DNA of 64,000 nt, from contig JAJFFT010000005.1 of the NCBI GenBank assembly GCA_021776525.1, forward strand, positions 1 through 64,000. The letters run 5' to 3'. The notes beneath the pieces were generated by a model, which worked only from the letters and a program-made list of their open reading frames with translations, did no database searches and was not told the DNA's origin. The DNA comes from Robiginitomaculum sp. GTDB lineage: Bacteria; Pseudomonadota; Alphaproteobacteria; Caulobacterales; Maricaulaceae. A program made the translations under genes and the position numbers. This document shows positions 62,981 through 64,000 of the stretch, one piece after another (the first letter of the stretch is position 1; each line of letters starts with the position of its first letter).

Positions 62981-63068
62981 TTTTTCACAGATCATTTTAT
63001 GCTGTGAAAAAGTACTGTGGCGTGCCGCTTGATAAGCTATTGGTAACGTGTGGAAAAGTTGTTGATAA
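62981..63068. promoter_or_regulatory. Cluster of DnaA-box-like 9-mers upstream of dnaB
   Basis: Matches to TTWTNCACA: TTTTTCACA at 62981-62989 on plus, TTTTTCACA on minus at 63003-63011, TTTTCCACA on minus at 63049-63057; and TTATCAACA (one mismatch) on minus at 63060-63068. The first two form a 10-base inverted repeat. This could be DnaA control of dnaB; it is not in a typical oriC context. Confidence 0.5.
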
Positions 63069-63109
63069 AGTGCGACGTCCTGTGAATGAATCCAATGCAA
63101 GCCTGGACA

Positions 63110-64000
63110 CTAATTGTTTAATGACACATGGCGGCTGTTATCATTTGCCGTTTTGACGGACCGTAAAATTTGATCAAGATCGTTTCTTGATAACATACGG
63201 CCGTTTACGATAACCATTTCAATTGATTTTGTTGCGCTGATATTTTCCAAAGGGTTGTCTCTTAATAACACCAGGTTTGCTTTGAAGTCTGGACTGATCT
63301 CACCGGTGTTTGTGTGCATCCATTTCGACGGAATTGTTGTGGCAGAAGCGAGCACGTGTGAAGGTTGCATCCCTGCCGTGTTGAGTGCTTTCATTTCGTC
63401 GTGAATAGAAAACCCGGGGACGATGACCGGAACATTGGTGTCTGTTCCGACCATAATTGGAACGCCTTTTTTCAATAGGGCATCGAGTACAATATGCTGT
63501 GCTTTGCTATAAGCGTTCCAATAGACCACACTTTTATGGCGTTTTGTCTCGTCCCATTCATTGGGCCACCGATAGATATTGACATCAGGCAACCAACCAA
63601 TGCCCCTTGATGTAATAATTGTTCCCTCGGTTATTCCCGGGTTTGCATATTGAAGCTCACTCTCGCGAAGTACCTTGTGCAAATCTATTTTTTGTTCTGG
63701 AAAGCTATCGATCAGCATCAAAGTTGATGTGACGTATTTTTTATTTTGGAGGAGCCGTTCTGCAACATCATCACTTCGACTGGCAACAAACTCTAAGAAT
63801 GCCTCAGTAGTCAGGTTTGTATACCCCCCGAACTCTCGATCAAGGGCTTTCATTAACTCTTCAATATGCGCGGTTCCGATCTGATTGGAGTCATAAAATT
63901 CATTCAGGCCTACAGCCATTGGAATATGGCCAACCATTGTAATTGACTTTTCTTTTGCCGCATGACTGACATTGAAATAGCTCTCTTTATCAAGAAAGCT
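63110..64000 (-). CDS. Amidohydrolase family protein, 5' end cut by the window edge
   Basis: The C-terminal 296 residues of an imidazolonepropionase-like amidohydrolase; the frame is open to base 64000, so the gene continues outside. Visible features: GHIPMAVGL near the start of the ORF-track Met, a metal-site region PIMVGTDTNVPVIVPGFSIHDEM, and the closing GEISPDFKANLVLLRDNPLE typical of this family. Substrate unknown. DNA is more AT-rich than dnaB next door. Do not take the Met at 63937 as the start. Confidence 0.8.
   Translation of the reverse strand, partial: SFLDKESYFNVSHAAKEKSITMVGHIPMAVGLNEFYDSNQIGTAHIEELMKALDREFGGYTNLTTEAFLEFVASRSDDVAERLLQNKKYVTSTLMLIDSFPEQKIDLHKVLRESELQYANPGITEGTIITSRGIGWLPDVNIYRWPNEWDETKRHKSVVYWNAYSKAQHIVLDALLKKGVPIMVGTDTNVPVIVPGFSIHDEMKALNTAGMQPSHVLASATTIPSKWMHTNTGEISPDFKANLVLLRDNPLENISATKSIEMVIVNGRMLSRNDLDQILRSVKTANDNSRHVSLNN

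Noticed and set aside
62981-63068. Chromosomal origin of replication
   Set aside because: No long AT-rich unwinding region and no neighbouring dnaA, hemE, parAB or gidA; better read as a regulatory site of dnaB.

Overview
The window is about 64 kb of chromosome from an alphaproteobacterium. Evidence for this is the gene order plsX-fabH-ihfA-merR behind a cytochrome bc1 chaperone, the run dnaB-csaA-alr-mlaE-mlaF-radA-cvpA-purF-SDR, the glpX-recJ pair, COX15-type heme A synthase, the K+-independent proton pyrophosphatase, class I PHA synthase and a large Caulobacter/sphingomonad-type TonB receptor. I cannot place it below class. Most genes are moderately GC-rich; several islands are visibly AT-rich.

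Left part (1-16 kb): a D-aminoacylase-type amidohydrolase; an unexpected Rho/Rac-type small GTPase with a bacterial export signal (2057-2764); a DUF1761 protein; metG; an NTF2-like protein; a two-gene unit of a coiled-coil membrane protein and a VWA-like protein; a GT4 glycosyltransferase; an A-type Fe-S carrier; zapE; an anchored thioredoxin-fold protein; hppA; then an AT-rich orphan gene and a higBA toxin-antitoxin pair.

Middle (16-35 kb): bamE, the bc1 chaperone, plsX-fabH-ihfA-merR and tRNA-Pro(GGG). The 3' part of that tRNA is repeated 4224 bp downstream, which marks an AT-rich island (20425-24723). The island carries a tightly coupled four-gene operon: unknown gene, TIR-like/TM/TPR protein, unknown gene, XRE regulator. 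It has no visible integrase. Extragenic palindromes follow, then ctaA, a PhoX/lipoprotein pair, an S10 peptidase and an RND efflux operon ending in a carboxymuconolactone decarboxylase-like gene.

Right part (35-64 kb): rplM-rpsI, phaC, an aminotransferase, glpX-recJ, tRNA-Glu(UUC), a small lipoprotein, a TonB receptor, a DUF6249-ECF sigma-putative anti-sigma module, yfgM-bamB-der, hemN, and the long leftward run from dnaB to the SDR gene after purF. A cluster of DnaA-box-like 9-mers lies upstream of dnaB. A 5'-truncated amidohydrolase runs off the right edge.

The two best candidates for undescribed biology are the exported Rho-type GTPase and the tRNA-bounded TIR-TPR operon.
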